DNA of 64,000 nt. Source: an uncultured Paracoccaceae bacterium. Its GTDB lineage: Bacteria > Pseudomonadota > Alphaproteobacteria > Rhodobacterales > Rhodobacteraceae. The notes beneath the pieces are model-generated. The model was not told the DNA's origin. It searched no databases and was given only the letters and a program-made list of their open reading frames with translations. Both the position numbers and the translations under genes were made by a program. The stretch lies in contig CANNFE010000002.1 in NCBI GenBank assembly GCA_947503775.1, forward strand, positions 1-64,000, written 5' to 3'. Shown here in pieces: positions 9,834 to 21,027 of this stretch (the stretch's first letter is position 1; every line of letters starts with the position of its first letter).

Positions 9834-10113
9834 CCTCTCGGCTTTCTCGCTGTGAGAGTGATCAAGGGTGATGGGTCGAATGGTTTCTGCAATGACTCTT
9901 TCCGGAACTAAAGGTAAGTATTTCAATGGTTTATGCGAGGCAATGATCAACTATGGCGGGTCGTCATATCGATCTTGATTAAAACTGCAGGCAGTCCTCA
10001 CATCTCGCCGACGCAACCCAATCAAATATTTCCGCGCGGCAACTTTCAACAAAAGGCGTAAAGTTCTAGGCTGACCTTGTCCGAACCGAGGCATCAGAAA
10101 AGAACCGCGCATC

Positions 10114-11145
10114 ATGACCGAGCCAAAGATCAGGAACATGGAGGATTTTGCTGCGGTCAGCGGGCTATCGCGCCCCACGGTCTCGAAATATTTTCATGAC
10201 CCCGCAAGCGTCAGGGCTAGCACGCGTGCGCGGATCGAGGCGGCGCTCGAGCAGTATGATTACCGTCCCAACATCTTTGCGATGAACCAGAACCGAAAGC
10301 TGACGAAGAATGTCGGCATCGTCGTTCCCTACCTTGCCGACCCCTTCTTTGCGGAGATCGTTCGGGTGATCGAGCGTCGATGCGTGGAGGCGGGGCTGTC
10401 CCCCTTTCTTTTCAACTCGCATGGAGAGCGCGACTACGAGATCGACATCCTCAACACCCTGCGCTCCATGAAGCCCGCTGGCGTTCTTCTGGCTCCTCTG
10501 GGGCGTCAGTCGGACAAATCGGCGATCGAAGCTTTCTGCAAGGACGTGCGAACAGTTCTTTTCGACAGCAACCTCGATGATTTCGGGCAGGCCTTCGTCG
10601 GGTCGGACAATCGCAGCTTTGTCTCGCAAACGGTCGAATATCTGACCCGCACCGGGGAGGCTCCGTGTTTTTTTGAAATGGAGACACCGGCCAATCCGAA
10701 CGCCAACAAGAGGCGGCTGGCTTATATCGAGATGATGGAACGTCTGAACGTCGAGCCTAAGTTTGTCCGGATCAAAGGCAGCGGCTGGGCATTCGAGGAA
10801 ATCGGGCGGCAGGGCGCGCTCAAGGCGCTTGATGAGACGGCATTCGGCGCAGGTACGGTCCTCTGCAGCAATGACCGCCTTGCCATCGGTCTTTTGTCGG
10901 CCTGCTTTGAGCGCGGGGTCAGGGTCGGACGTGGGACGGATTGCGATCTGCGCGTGGCGTCCCACGATGATCATCCGTTCTCTCGATTTACATGTCCTGC
11001 TCTGACGACTTCGGCACATGACTACAGCGCCGTATCGGACGAGGTCGTGGCCACGCTTTTCAAGCTGATCGATGGTGGAGGCGGCCTGGAGCGGCGGACC
11101 GAAAAGCTGTTCCCGGCCAGACTGATCATGAGGGATTCGGCTTAA
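10114..11145 (+). CDS. LacI family transcriptional regulator
   Basis: MEDFAAVSGLSRPTVSKYFHDPASVRASTRARIEAALEQYDYRPN HTH plus a periplasmic-binding-like sensor domain. Confidence 0.92.
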   Translation: MTEPKIRNMEDFAAVSGLSRPTVSKYFHDPASVRASTRARIEAALEQYDYRPNIFAMNQNRKLTKNVGIVVPYLADPFFAEIVRVIERRCVEAGLSPFLFNSHGERDYEIDILNTLRSMKPAGVLLAPLGRQSDKSAIEAFCKDVRTVLFDSNLDDFGQAFVGSDNRSFVSQTVEYLTRTGEAPCFFEMETPANPNANKRRLAYIEMMERLNVEPKFVRIKGSGWAFEEIGRQGALKALDETAFGAGTVLCSNDRLAIGLLSACFERGVRVGRGTDCDLRVASHDDHPFSRFTCPALTTSAHDYSAVSDEVVATLFKLIDGGGGLERRTEKLFPARLIMRDSA

Positions 11146-11163
11146 CCTGCTGAACTGGCCTTT

Positions 11164-11183
11164 AATTTTACGCGCGTAAAATT
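11164..11183. promoter_or_regulatory. Candidate LacI-family operator upstream of smoE
   Basis: Perfect 20-nt palindrome AATTTTACGCGCGTAAAATT between the LacI gene and smoE, next to a TTGACG hexamer. Confidence 0.7.
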
Positions 11184-11254
11184 TTTATTTGACGCGGTCA
11201 CAAATCACGTCTTACGCTCATCTGACATAGCATCGAATGTCAGGGAGGATTCGG

Positions 11255-12556
11255 ATGTCTTTGAGGAACGCACTTCGTGCGGCCACTGCGGTTGTCACAT
11301 TGACTGCGACAGGCGCAATCGCCGAAACGATTACTATCGCAACTGTAAACAACGGCGACATGATCCGCATGCAGGGTCTGACCGACGACTTCACGGCCAA
11401 GACCGGCCACGAAGTCGAGTGGGTCACGCTTGAGGAAAATGTCCTGCGCCAGCGGGTCACGACGGATATCACGACCAATGGCGGTCAGTTCGATATCATG
11501 ACCATCGGCATGTACGAGACCCCGATCTGGGGCGCAAACGGCTGGCTCGTGCCGCTTGACGATCTGTCGGACAACTACGATGTCGATGACATTCTGCCCG
11601 CCATGGCAGGGGGTCTGAGCTATGATGGCACGCTCTATGCCGCGCCGTTTTACGGCGAAAGCTCGATGATCATGTACCGCACCGATCTGATGGAGCAGGC
11701 CGGTATGGAAATGCCCGAAGCGCCCACTTGGGAGTTTATCGGCGAAGCCGCCCGCGCCATGACGGATCGCGACAACGAGATCTATGGCATCTGCTTGCGC
11801 GGCAAGGCTGGCTGGGGCGAAAACATGGCCTTCCTGACCGCGATGTCGAACGCCTTCGGTGCCCGCTTCGTGGATGAAAACTGGGTGCCCCAGTATGACA
11901 GCCCCGAATGGAACGAAACGCTCACCTTCTATCTCGACCTGATGAACGATGCAGGCCCTCCGGGCGCGTCCAACAACGGCTTCAACGAGAACCTGTCGCT
12001 GTTCCAGCAGGGCAAATGCGGGATGTGGATCGACGCCACGGTCGCCGCGTCCTTTGTGACGAACCCCGACGACTCGACCGTTGCCGATAGCGTGGGCTTT
12101 GCTCTGGCGCCGAATACCGGGCTGGGCAAGAACTCCAACTGGCTCTGGGCCTGGGCCTTGGCGATCCCAGCCGGGACCGAGAAACAGGATGCCGCCAAGG
12201 CGTTCATCGAATGGGCGACCTCGAAAGACTATATCGAGCTTGTGGCAGAGAACGAGGGCTGGGCCAACGTGCCCCCGGGTGCCCGCCAGTCGCTCTATGA
12301 GAACGACAACTACAAGGATGTTCCGTTCGCGCAGATGACGCTGGAATCGATCCTTTCGGCCGATCCGAACAACCCGACCGTGGAGCCTGTGCCGTATATC
12401 GGCGTGCAGTTTGCCGCGATCCCCGAATGGGCAGGCCTGGCCGGTCAGGTCGGTCAGGAGATGTCGGCAGCGCTTGCCGGTCAGCAGACCGCGGAAGAGG
12501 CTCTTGAAAAGGCTCAGGCCATCGCGACCGAAGAGCTGGAAGCCGCAGGCTACTAA
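11255..12556 (+). CDS. smoE: Polyol (sorbitol/mannitol) ABC transporter substrate-binding protein
   Basis: Signal peptide, then ETITIATVNNGDMIRMQGLTDDFTAKTGHEVEWVTLEENVLRQRVTTDITTNGGQFDIMTIG; first gene of a canonical smo operon. ATG at 11255 follows AGGGAGGA. Confidence 0.9.
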   Translation: MSLRNALRAATAVVTLTATGAIAETITIATVNNGDMIRMQGLTDDFTAKTGHEVEWVTLEENVLRQRVTTDITTNGGQFDIMTIGMYETPIWGANGWLVPLDDLSDNYDVDDILPAMAGGLSYDGTLYAAPFYGESSMIMYRTDLMEQAGMEMPEAPTWEFIGEAARAMTDRDNEIYGICLRGKAGWGENMAFLTAMSNAFGARFVDENWVPQYDSPEWNETLTFYLDLMNDAGPPGASNNGFNENLSLFQQGKCGMWIDATVAASFVTNPDDSTVADSVGFALAPNTGLGKNSNWLWAWALAIPAGTEKQDAAKAFIEWATSKDYIELVAENEGWANVPPGARQSLYENDNYKDVPFAQMTLESILSADPNNPTVEPVPYIGVQFAAIPEWAGLAGQVGQEMSAALAGQQTAEEALEKAQAIATEELEAAGY

Positions 12557-12570
12557 GCCGCGCGACCAGC

Positions 12571-12598
12571 GAGGGCGGCAGCTTGCGCTGCCGCCCTC
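12571..12598 (+). terminator. Intra-operon hairpin between smoE and smoF
   Basis: Perfect 11-bp stem GAGGGCGGCAG-cttgcg-CTGCCGCCCTC, no clear U tract. Confidence 0.6.
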
Positions 12599-12671
12599 AC
12601 CCAGACCGAAGTTTTGCACGATTGCTCAACCACAGAACGCGAGAATGCGTTCATAGGAGAGGTGCACTTCC

Positions 12672-13538
12672 ATGGCGACCAAAGCCTCACGCTCCGCTGC
12701 TCGATTGATGATGGCCCCTGCCGTGATCCTGCTTTTGGGCTGGATGCTGGTGCCGCTGACGATGACCTTGTGGTTCTCCTTCCGGCGGTATTTGCCGCTG
12801 CGCGGCGGAGATCAGGGCTGGACCGGGTTCGACAACTACGTTCGCTTCGTCACCTCATCGGCCTTCTGGCCCGCTGTTCAGGCCACGCTTGTCATCGTCG
12901 GCGGCGTTCTAATCATCACTGTTTGCCTGGGCGTGCTTCTCGCCATTCTTCTTGATCAGCCGATGTGGGGTCAGGGGATCGTCCGTGTCCTCGTGATCGC
13001 CCCCTTCTTCGTGATGCCGACAGTCTCGGCGCTGGTCTGGAAGAACATGTTCATGGATCCCGTGAACGGTCTGTTCGCCCATGTCTGGAGGTTTTTCGGA
13101 GCCGAGCCGTTATCCTGGCTCAGCGAAGCCTCGATGCCGTCGATCATCCTCATCGTCTCGTGGCAGTGGCTTCCCTTCGCGACATTGATCCTGCTGACAG
13201 CAATCCAATCGCTCGATAGCGAACAGCTGGAGGCCGCCGAAATGGATGGCGCGCCGAAGCTCAAGCAGTTTTGGTTTATCATCCTGCCCCATCTGAGCCG
13301 GGCGATCACCATCGTGATCCTGATCCAGACGATCTTTCTGCTGTCGATCTTCGCCGAGATCTTCGTGACCACCGGCGGCGCCTTCGGGACCCGAACCCTC
13401 ACCTATCTGATTTTTCAGCGCGTGCTGGAAAGCCAGAATGTCGGGCTTGGCTCTGCAGGTGGGGTCTACGCCATCATCCTTGCCAATATCGTCGCGCTCT
13501 TCCTGATGCGCATCGTCGGCAAGAACCTGGACAACTGA
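12672..13538 (+). CDS. smoF: Polyol ABC transporter permease
   Basis: MalF-type permease with EAAxxDGA-like motif EAAEMDGAPKLKQFWFIILP; operon position. Confidence 0.88.
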   Translation: MATKASRSAARLMMAPAVILLLGWMLVPLTMTLWFSFRRYLPLRGGDQGWTGFDNYVRFVTSSAFWPAVQATLVIVGGVLIITVCLGVLLAILLDQPMWGQGIVRVLVIAPFFVMPTVSALVWKNMFMDPVNGLFAHVWRFFGAEPLSWLSEASMPSIILIVSWQWLPFATLILLTAIQSLDSEQLEAAEMDGAPKLKQFWFIILPHLSRAITIVILIQTIFLLSIFAEIFVTTGGAFGTRTLTYLIFQRVLESQNVGLGSAGGVYAIILANIVALFLMRIVGKNLDN

Positions 13539-13551
13539 AGGGGGATCGCAG

Positions 13552-14382
13552 ATGGCACGCACAGTCACAGCCCGGCGGAAAGCGATCAATACCGCCATTG
13601 CCTGGACGATCGGGCTCCTGATCTTCTTTCCGATCCTCTGGACGATCCTGACAAGCTTCAAGACCGAAGCCGAAGCGATCGCGAGCCCGCCGTCATTCCT
13701 TTTCTTCGACTGGACACTCGAAAACTACGCGGTGGTTCAGGAGCGGTCGAACTATATGCGGTTTCTCTGGAATTCGGTGATCATCGCGGTCGGCTCCACG
13801 ATCCTGGGCATCATCATCGCAGTGCCCGCCGCATGGTCCATGGCCTTCGTTCCGTCCAAGCGCACCAAGGATATCCTTCTTTGGATGCTCTCGACCAAGA
13901 TGCTGCCCGCTGTCGGGGTTCTCTATCCGATCTACCTGATCTTCATTCGGATGGGGATCCTGGACAGCCGAGCCGGTCTGGTGGTCGTGCTGATGCTGAT
14001 CAACCTGCCGATCATCGTCTGGATGCTTTACACCTACTTCAAGGAAATTCCCGGCGAGATCCTCGAGGCGGCCCGCATGGACGGCGCCACGCTCAAATCC
14101 GAGATCCTTTACGTGCTGACGCCCATGGCGATCCCGGGCATCGCCTCCACGGTGCTTCTCAACATCATCCTGGCCTGGAACGAGGCCTTCTGGACGCTCA
14201 ACCTGACGGCAGCCAACGCAGCCCCGCTCACAGCCTTTATCGCCAGCTATTCAAGCCCCGAAGGCCTTTTTTACGCCAAGCTCAGCGCCGCCTCGACCAT
14301 GGCGATTGCGCCGATCCTCATCCTTGGCTGGTTCAGCCAAAAGCAACTTGTCCGGGGTCTGACCTTCGGCGCCGTAAAATAG
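13552..14382 (+). CDS. smoG: Polyol ABC transporter permease
   Basis: MalG-type permease with EILEAARMDGATLKSEILYVLTPMAIPGI. Confidence 0.88.
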   Translation: MARTVTARRKAINTAIAWTIGLLIFFPILWTILTSFKTEAEAIASPPSFLFFDWTLENYAVVQERSNYMRFLWNSVIIAVGSTILGIIIAVPAAWSMAFVPSKRTKDILLWMLSTKMLPAVGVLYPIYLIFIRMGILDSRAGLVVVLMLINLPIIVWMLYTYFKEIPGEILEAARMDGATLKSEILYVLTPMAIPGIASTVLLNIILAWNEAFWTLNLTAANAAPLTAFIASYSSPEGLFYAKLSAASTMAIAPILILGWFSQKQLVRGLTFGAVK

Positions 14383-14391
14383 GACGCAGAC

Positions 14392-15396
14392 ATGGGACGT
14401 ATCACGCTTGATAAAGTGACCAAGAGCTTCGGCGACGTGGAGGTGATCCCCCCGCTGGACCTGACCATCGAGGATGGCGAGTTCACCGTTTTCGTCGGGC
14501 CATCCGGCTGCGGCAAGTCGACCTTGCTGCGCCTGATCGCGGGACTTGAGGACATCACCAGCGGCCAGATCCGCATCGACGGTAACGACGCGACGAGTGT
14601 GCCGCCCGCCAGACGGGGGCTGGCGATGGTGTTCCAGTCCTATGCGCTTTACCCGCATATGTCGGTCCGCAAGAACATCGCCTTTCCTCTTCGTATGGCC
14701 AAGCTGGATCAAGCCGAGATCGACCGCCGGGTCGAGGGCGCGGCGAGCGTTCTGAACCTCGCAGATTACATCGACCGCAAACCCGGGCAGCTTTCGGGTG
14801 GTCAGCGCCAGCGCGTCGCCATCGGACGCGCGATCGTAAGAGAGCCGGCCGCTTTCCTCTTTGACGAGCCGCTTTCGAACCTCGACGCGGCCCTCAGGGT
14901 GGGGATGCGGCTCGAGATTTCAGAGCTGCACAAGCGGCTCGAGACGACCATGATCTACGTGACCCACGATCAGGTCGAAGCCATGACGATGGCCGACAAG
15001 ATCGTGGTCCTGCGAGCCGGCCATATCGAGCAGGTGGGCTCTCCGCTCGAGCTTTATAGAACGCCGCGCAACCTTTTCGTTGCCGGGTTTATCGGCTCTC
15101 CGCGCATGAATCTGATCTCGGGTCCCGAGGCCGAGAAACATGGCTGTCATACGCTGGGCATTCGCCCCGAACATATCGAGGTGTCGGCGGAGGGCGGCCC
15201 CTGGAGCGGCGTGGTCGGCGTTTCGGAACATCTGGGATCGGATACCTTTTTCCATATCCATGACACCGGCCTTGATGAGACGATTACCGTCCGAGCCGAT
15301 GGCGAGGTCGGCTTTAGCCATGGCGACCGGGTGTCCCTGACGCCGCGCGAGGACGTGATGCACCGCTTCGGTGCAGACGGGCTACGCATGGCATGA
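14392..15396 (+). CDS. smoK: Polyol ABC transporter ATP-binding protein
   Basis: Walker [10 protein letters not shown], signature [15 protein letters not shown], MalK/UgpC-type C-terminus. Confidence 0.92.
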   Translation: MGRITLDKVTKSFGDVEVIPPLDLTIEDGEFTVFVGPSGCGKSTLLRLIAGLEDITSGQIRIDGNDATSVPPARRGLAMVFQSYALYPHMSVRKNIAFPLRMAKLDQAEIDRRVEGAASVLNLADYIDRKPGQLSGGQRQRVAIGRAIVREPAAFLFDEPLSNLDAALRVGMRLEISELHKRLETTMIYVTHDQVEAMTMADKIVVLRAGHIEQVGSPLELYRTPRNLFVAGFIGSPRMNLISGPEAEKHGCHTLGIRPEHIEVSAEGGPWSGVVGVSEHLGSDTFFHIHDTGLDETITVRADGEVGFSHGDRVSLTPREDVMHRFGADGLRMA

Positions 15397-16166
15397 GGCG
15401 ACTGGACGGAAAAACCGCTCTGATCACCGGGGCCGCGCGCGGTATAGGTCTGGCTTTTGCAAAGGCCTACGTGGCCGAGGGCGCGCGCGTGGCTATCGCA
15501 GATATCGATATCGATCGCGCTCAAGCGGCCGCGTCCGAGACCGGAGAGGCCGCCATCGCTGTTCAGATGGACGTTACCGATCAGGCCAGCATAGACGCGG
15601 CTGTCGCCGCAACCGTCGACGCCTTCGGGCAGATCGACATCCTGATCAACAATGCAGCGGTTTTCTCTGCCGCGCCGATTGTCGAGATCGAGCGCGAGGA
15701 CTACCAAAACCTCTTTGATATCAATGTCGCAGGCACCCTCTTCACGCTGCAAGCGGTGGCCCGCCATATGATCGAGCGCGGCATCAAAGGCCGGATCATC
15801 AACATGGCCAGTCAGGCCGGACGTCGCGGAGAGCCGCTGGTCGCGGTCTATTGCGCAACCAAGGCCGCGGTGATCAGCCTGACGCAATCGGCGGGGCTGA
15901 ACCTGATCGAGCATGGCATCAATGTGAATGCCATCGCCCCCGGTGTGGTGGACGGAGAGCACTGGGACGGTGTCGACGCCTTCTTCGCCAAATACGAGAA
16001 CAAACCGCTTGGCCAGAAGAAAAAGGAGGTCTCCGCCGGAGTTCCATACGGCCGCATGGCGCGACCCGATGACCTGACCGGTATGGCCGTCTTCCTGGCC
16101 AGCGACGAGGCCGGGTACATCGTCGCCCAATGCTACAATGTGGATGGCGGGCAATGGATGAGCTGA
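15393..16166 (+). CDS. smoS: Sorbitol dehydrogenase, SDR family
   Basis: [35 protein letters not shown]; overlaps smoK by 4 nt. Confidence 0.88.
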   Translation: MRRLDGKTALITGAARGIGLAFAKAYVAEGARVAIADIDIDRAQAAASETGEAAIAVQMDVTDQASIDAAVAATVDAFGQIDILINNAAVFSAAPIVEIEREDYQNLFDINVAGTLFTLQAVARHMIERGIKGRIINMASQAGRRGEPLVAVYCATKAAVISLTQSAGLNLIEHGINVNAIAPGVVDGEHWDGVDAFFAKYENKPLGQKKKEVSAGVPYGRMARPDDLTGMAVFLASDEAGYIVAQCYNVDGGQWMS

Positions 16167-17659
16167 CGACATCGGGGGGGAAACGCCCGAAACTCACGCC
16201 TTTGACGAACAAGGCGCTTCTGGACCTTCCCGAGGCGGTCAGTTACCCGAGCTATGACAGAGGGCGTCTCTCCCCCGGGATCGTTCATATCGGGGTCGGC
16301 AATTTCCACCGGGCCCATCAGGCGTGGTATCTGCATAGGCTGATGCAGGCCGGACAGGCGCATGACTGGGCAATCATCGGCGCAGGCGTGCGCCCTGCGG
16401 ATGCCGCCCAGCGCGACCGGCTTCTGGCGCAGGATTGTCTGACGACGCTGATCGAGCTGGACCCTTCAGGCAAATCGGCCGAGGTCACAGGCGCGATGAT
16501 CGATTTTCTGCCGGTCGAGGCGGACAATGCCGCGCTTATCCGGCAGATGGCCGATCCTGCAATCCGCATCGTCTCGCTGACCGTTACGGAAGGCGGATAT
16601 TACCTTGATCCAGCCTCTGGCGGTTTTGACGCGTCTCATGCCGACATGCAGCATGACGCGGCAAATCCGCGAAGGCCGCGAACGGCTTTCGGAGCAATGA
16701 TAGCCGCCCTTCGCCTGAGGCGGGATAGCGGCGACGGACCATTCACCGGTCTGAGCTGCGACAACCTGCAAGGCAATGGCGCAATCCTACGTCAGACGGT
16801 GGTCTCGCTTGCCCGACACTCTGACCCGGAGCTTGCGGATTGGATCGATGCCAATTGCAGCTTTCCGAACGGGATGGTCGACTGCATCGTTCCGGCGACG
16901 GGTCCGACCGAAATCGCGCTCGCCCACAGCTTCGGGATCAAGGATGCGGCGCCGGTGACGCACGAGAACTTTCGCCAATGGGTAATCGAAGACGCCTTTT
17001 GTGCAGGCCGCCCGCCCCTTGAAGGCGCCGGCGTCACGATAACCGACGAGGTGCATGTCTACGAGGCAATGAAGCTCAGGATCCTCAATGGCGGCCACCA
17101 GATCATCGCGGATCCCGCCGAGATCCTCGGCATCGCGACCATCGCCGCATCGATGGCCGATCCGCTGATCCGGGCCTTTTTGCACAAGGTCGTCACGGAA
17201 GAGATCGTACCACATGTGAAGCCCGTTCCGGGAATGACGCCGCAGAACTATCTGACCCTAATCGATCGCCGGTTCTCCAATCCGGACATCAAAGACACGA
17301 CCCGTCGCGTTGCGTTCGACGGATCAAGCCGGCATCCCGGCTTTCTCGTTCCGTCCATTCGCGACGGGCTTACGGCGGGCGCGCCCGTGACCGGCCTTGC
17401 GCTCGCCTCGGGGCTTTGGGCGCGGTACTGTCAAGGGGTTCGGGAAGATGGCACCATGATCGAGCCGAACGATCCCAACTGGGACGAGCTGAACAGGGTA
17501 GCGATGCAGGCCCGGGAGACGCCCGCGGTCTGGCTCGAGATGCAGAAGATCTATGGCGATCTTGCCGAGGCGAAGAGCTTTGCGGGGGCGTTCGCGAGGT
17601 GGCTGACCAAGATCAATACCGATGGTGTCGAAGAGGCTCTTCGGAGCTACCTCAGCTGA
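16154..17659 (+). CDS. mtlK: Mannitol 2-dehydrogenase
   Basis: GIVHIGVGNFHRAHQAWYLHRLM; LSCDNLQGNG; long-chain mannitol dehydrogenase family, terminal gene of the smo operon. Confidence 0.9.
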   Translation: MDELTTSGGKRPKLTPLTNKALLDLPEAVSYPSYDRGRLSPGIVHIGVGNFHRAHQAWYLHRLMQAGQAHDWAIIGAGVRPADAAQRDRLLAQDCLTTLIELDPSGKSAEVTGAMIDFLPVEADNAALIRQMADPAIRIVSLTVTEGGYYLDPASGGFDASHADMQHDAANPRRPRTAFGAMIAALRLRRDSGDGPFTGLSCDNLQGNGAILRQTVVSLARHSDPELADWIDANCSFPNGMVDCIVPATGPTEIALAHSFGIKDAAPVTHENFRQWVIEDAFCAGRPPLEGAGVTITDEVHVYEAMKLRILNGGHQIIADPAEILGIATIAASMADPLIRAFLHKVVTEEIVPHVKPVPGMTPQNYLTLIDRRFSNPDIKDTTRRVAFDGSSRHPGFLVPSIRDGLTAGAPVTGLALASGLWARYCQGVREDGTMIEPNDPNWDELNRVAMQARETPAVWLEMQKIYGDLAEAKSFAGAFARWLTKINTDGVEEALRSYLS

Positions 17660-17716
17660 TAGGCGTTGTGTCTCGATCGAGGACCGGATCCGGCAAGATC
17701 CTTGTGTTGACTGTCC

Positions 17717-17734
17717 GCCCGGCCGGTGCCGGGC
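17717..17734. repeat. GC-rich hairpin between convergent mtlK and gcvP
   Basis: GCCCGGC-CGGT-GCCGGGC perfect stem, followed by GAGACA; the same core recurs at 38897-38918. Confidence 0.55.
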
Positions 17735-17794
17735 GAGACAGCAGTCATAGTTAGGCACCGCGTCTCATCGAGTAAGCGGTTGAGCCGGTTCTGG

Positions 17795-20638
17795 TCACTC
17801 TGCAGCTTCGGCGTAGTCCTCCATCGGAGGGCAGGTGCAGGTCAGGTTGCGGTCACCCCAGACATTGTCGACGCGGTTCACCGGAGGCCAGTATTTGTCC
17901 ACCCGGAAGGCGCCCGGAGGAAAGCAGCCGGTCTCGCGGCTATAGGGGCGGTCCCACTCCTTCACGAGATCCTCCATCGTGTGAGGCGCATGTTTGAGCG
18001 GGTTGTCGGCCTGGTCCAGCTCGCCGTTCTCGATTGCGCGGATCTCGTCCCGGATCGAGAGCATGGCGTCGCAGAAGCGGTCCAGCTCAGCCTTGGTTTC
18101 GGATTCTGTCGGTTCGATCATGAGCGTTCCGGCGACAGGCCAGCTCATCGTGGGAGCGTGAAAACCATTATCGATCAAACGCTTGGCGATATCATCGACG
18201 GTCACGCCCGCGCTGTCATTAAAGGGCCGCGTGTCGATGATGCATTCATGTGCGATCCGGCCCGTCGGCCCTTTGTAAAGCACGTCGAACGCCCCTTCGA
18301 GCCGCTTGGCGATGTAGTTGGCATTCAGGATCGCAACGCGCGTCGCCTGGGTCAGACCCTCCCCGCCCATCATCAGGCAATAGGCCCAGGAGATCGGCAG
18401 GAGCGAGGGCGAACCGTATGGCGCGGCAGAGACGGCACCCTCGCCGGTATTGGGGTCCCCCGGTAGATGCGGGACGAGATGCGATTTGACCCCGATCGGG
18501 CCCATGCCGGGACCCCCGCCGCCATGGGGGATGCAGAACGTCTTGTGCAGGTTCAAGTGGCTGACATCGCCGCCCAGATCGCCCGGGCGCGACAGACCGA
18601 CCATCGCGTTCATATTGGCGCCGTCGATATAAACCTGCCCGCCGTGATCATGGGTGATCTTGCAGACCTCTGTCACCGTCTCCTCGAAGACGCCGTGGGT
18701 CGAAGGATAGGTGATCATGCATCCGGCGAGGTTCTCCGAATGATGTTCGGCCTTGGCGCGAAAATCCTCTACATCGATATCGCCGTTCTCGGCGGATTTC
18801 ACGGCGACGACCGTCCAGCCGACCATCTGCGCGGAAGCAGGATTCGTGCCGTGTGCGGACATGGGTATAAGGCAAACGTTACGATGACCCTGACTCAGCG
18901 CACGGTGGTAGCCCGCAATGCTCAGAAGGCCGGCATATTCTCCCTGCGCGCCGGAGTTGGGCTGCATCGAAATGGCGTCGTAGCCGGTCACGTCGCAAAG
19001 CTTGGCGGAGAGATCCTCGATCATCTGGGCATAGCCCTGCGCCTGATCGGCGGGGCAGTACGGGTGGAGGGACGAGAACTCGCGCCAGCTCACCGGCATC
19101 ATTTCGGCGGCGGAGTTGAGCTTCATCGTACAAGAGCCAAGCGGAATCATCGCACGGTCGAGGGCTAGATCACGGTCGGCGAGGCGGCGCATGTAGCGCA
19201 TCATCTCGGTCTCCGCCCGGTTCATGTGAAAGACCGGATGGGTCAGATAGGCAGAGCGTCGGACAAGGCCGTCCGGGATGCGATATTCAGCGGTCAGATC
19301 GGTATCGCGCCCTTCGATGCCGAAGGCGCGCCAGACCTTCTTGATCGTCTCTGGCCGGGTGCACTCATCAAGCGTGATGCCGACCTTGGTTTCGCCGACC
19401 GCGCGCAGGTTCACGCCTTCATCGACCGCCGATTTCATTACCGCAAGCTGGAGCGGGCCAACCTCGACAGTGATCGTATCGAAGTAAGATTTCGGCTCGA
19501 CGGTAAAGCCCGCCTCCTCGAGCCCGCGCGCCAAGCGCACGGTCTTGCGGTGGATGCGCTGGGCGATGGCCTTGAGCCCTTCGGGGCCGTGGAACACAGC
19601 GTAAAAGCCTGCCATCACGGCCAAAAGTGCCTGCGCGGTGCAGACGTTGGAGGTGGCTTTCTCGCGGCGGATATGTTGCTCGCGCGTTTGCAGAGAGAGC
19701 CGGTAGGCGCGGTTGCTGTGGCTATCGATGGAGACGCCGACGATCCGGCCGGGCATGTTGCGCGCATAGTTGGCCTTGGTCGCCATGTAGGCTGCATGCG
19801 GACCGCCATAGCCGAGCGGGACGCCGAACCTTTGGGTCGAGCCGACGGCGATATCGGCGCCCATTGCGCCCGGCTCCTTAAGAAGCGTTAGCGACAGAGG
19901 GTCGGCGGCGATGATCCCGATGGCCTTGTTTTCATGGAGCTTCGAGATTTCGCTCGTCACGTCGCGCAGGTGTCCATGGGTGCCCGGGAACTGAAAGATC
20001 GCCCCGAAGACTTGCGTCGGATCAAGCGTGTCGGGGTCTCCGATTGTGATTTCGATCCCTAGAGGGGCGGCGCGGGTTTTCATCACGGCGATGTTCTGCG
20101 GATGGCAGTTCTCGTCTATGAAAAAGCCCTTGAGCTTGGACTTGGACACCCTCTGCGCCATCGTCATCGCTTCCGCGCAGGCCGTGGCCTCGTCCAAGAG
20201 CGAGGCATTGGCGATATCGAGCCCGGTGAGGTCGGAGACCATCGTCTGATAATTCAACAGCGCCTCGAGGCGGCCTTGGGAGATCTCGGGCTGATAGGGC
20301 GTATAGGCCGTGTACCACGCTGGATTTTCGAAGATATTTCGCTGGATCGCAGGCGGCGTGACGGTGCCGTGATAGCCCTGCCCGATCAGCGAGACGAGGA
20401 CCTTGTTCTTGGCCGCCGTCAGCCGCATGTGGTGCAGAAGTTCACGCTCCGACATGGCCTTGCCGAAGTCGAGCGGCTCTTTCTGGCGGATGTTTCTCGG
20501 CAGAGTGTCATCGATGAGAGCGTCCAGATCCTTAGCTCCGACAACGGCCAGCATCTCGTCCATCTCGGCCGGAGACGGGCCGATATGGCGGCGGTTGGCA
20601 AAGTCGTAGGGCAGGTAGTCGGTGGGGGTGAAGGTCAT
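17795..20638 (-). CDS. gcvP: Glycine dehydrogenase (aminomethyl-transferring), P protein
   Basis: Full-length 947 aa; [11 protein letters not shown], lysine motif [22 protein letters not shown]. Confidence 0.97.
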   Translation of the reverse strand: MTFTPTDYLPYDFANRRHIGPSPAEMDEMLAVVGAKDLDALIDDTLPRNIRQKEPLDFGKAMSERELLHHMRLTAAKNKVLVSLIGQGYHGTVTPPAIQRNIFENPAWYTAYTPYQPEISQGRLEALLNYQTMVSDLTGLDIANASLLDEATACAEAMTMAQRVSKSKLKGFFIDENCHPQNIAVMKTRAAPLGIEITIGDPDTLDPTQVFGAIFQFPGTHGHLRDVTSEISKLHENKAIGIIAADPLSLTLLKEPGAMGADIAVGSTQRFGVPLGYGGPHAAYMATKANYARNMPGRIVGVSIDSHSNRAYRLSLQTREQHIRREKATSNVCTAQALLAVMAGFYAVFHGPEGLKAIAQRIHRKTVRLARGLEEAGFTVEPKSYFDTITVEVGPLQLAVMKSAVDEGVNLRAVGETKVGITLDECTRPETIKKVWRAFGIEGRDTDLTAEYRIPDGLVRRSAYLTHPVFHMNRAETEMMRYMRRLADRDLALDRAMIPLGSCTMKLNSAAEMMPVSWREFSSLHPYCPADQAQGYAQMIEDLSAKLCDVTGYDAISMQPNSGAQGEYAGLLSIAGYHRALSQGHRNVCLIPMSAHGTNPASAQMVGWTVVAVKSAENGDIDVEDFRAKAEHHSENLAGCMITYPSTHGVFEETVTEVCKITHDHGGQVYIDGANMNAMVGLSRPGDLGGDVSHLNLHKTFCIPHGGGGPGMGPIGVKSHLVPHLPGDPNTGEGAVSAAPYGSPSLLPISWAYCLMMGGEGLTQATRVAILNANYIAKRLEGAFDVLYKGPTGRIAHECIIDTRPFNDSAGVTVDDIAKRLIDNGFHAPTMSWPVAGTLMIEPTESETKAELDRFCDAMLSIRDEIRAIENGELDQADNPLKHAPHTMEDLVKEWDRPYSRETGCFPPGAFRVDKYWPPVNRVDNVWGDRNLTCTCPPMEDYAEAAE

Positions 20639-20657
20639 CCGGGCGCTCCTCGTCGGA

Positions 20658-21017
20658 TCAGTCGATCATCGCTTTATAGGCGGCTTCGTCCATGTAGCCG
20701 TCCATGGGGCTGAGGTCGGCGGCCTTGATCTTGAAGAACCAGCCCTTGCCGGTCGGGTCCTCGTTGGCGAGAGCGGGATTATCCGCAAGTGCCTCGTTCA
20801 CCTCGACAATTTCACCGGTCAGCGGGGCTAAGATGTCAGAGGCCGCCTTGACGCTTTCGATCACGACCGCTTCGCCGTCTTTTTCAACCTCGGTTCCCGT
20901 GTCCGGAAGCTCGACAAAGACGATGTCGCCCAGTTGCGTGGCGGCGTGTTCGGTGATGCCGACGACGACGATATCGCCGTCGACGCGGAGCCATTCATGC
21001 TCTTCGGTGTATTTCAT
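20658..21017 (-). CDS. gcvH: Glycine cleavage system H protein
   Basis: [13 protein letters not shown]..., lipoyl-lysine motif [12 protein letters not shown]. Confidence 0.97.
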   Translation of the reverse strand: MKYTEEHEWLRVDGDIVVVGITEHAATQLGDIVFVELPDTGTEVEKDGEAVVIESVKAASDILAPLTGEIVEVNEALADNPALANEDPTGKGWFFKIKAADLSPMDGYMDEAAYKAMID

Positions 21018-21027
21018 CAGGGTCTCC

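Noticed and set aside
17726-18466. Plus-strand ORF opposite gcvP
   Set aside because: No homology recognisable by eye; gcvP is full-length on the other strand.
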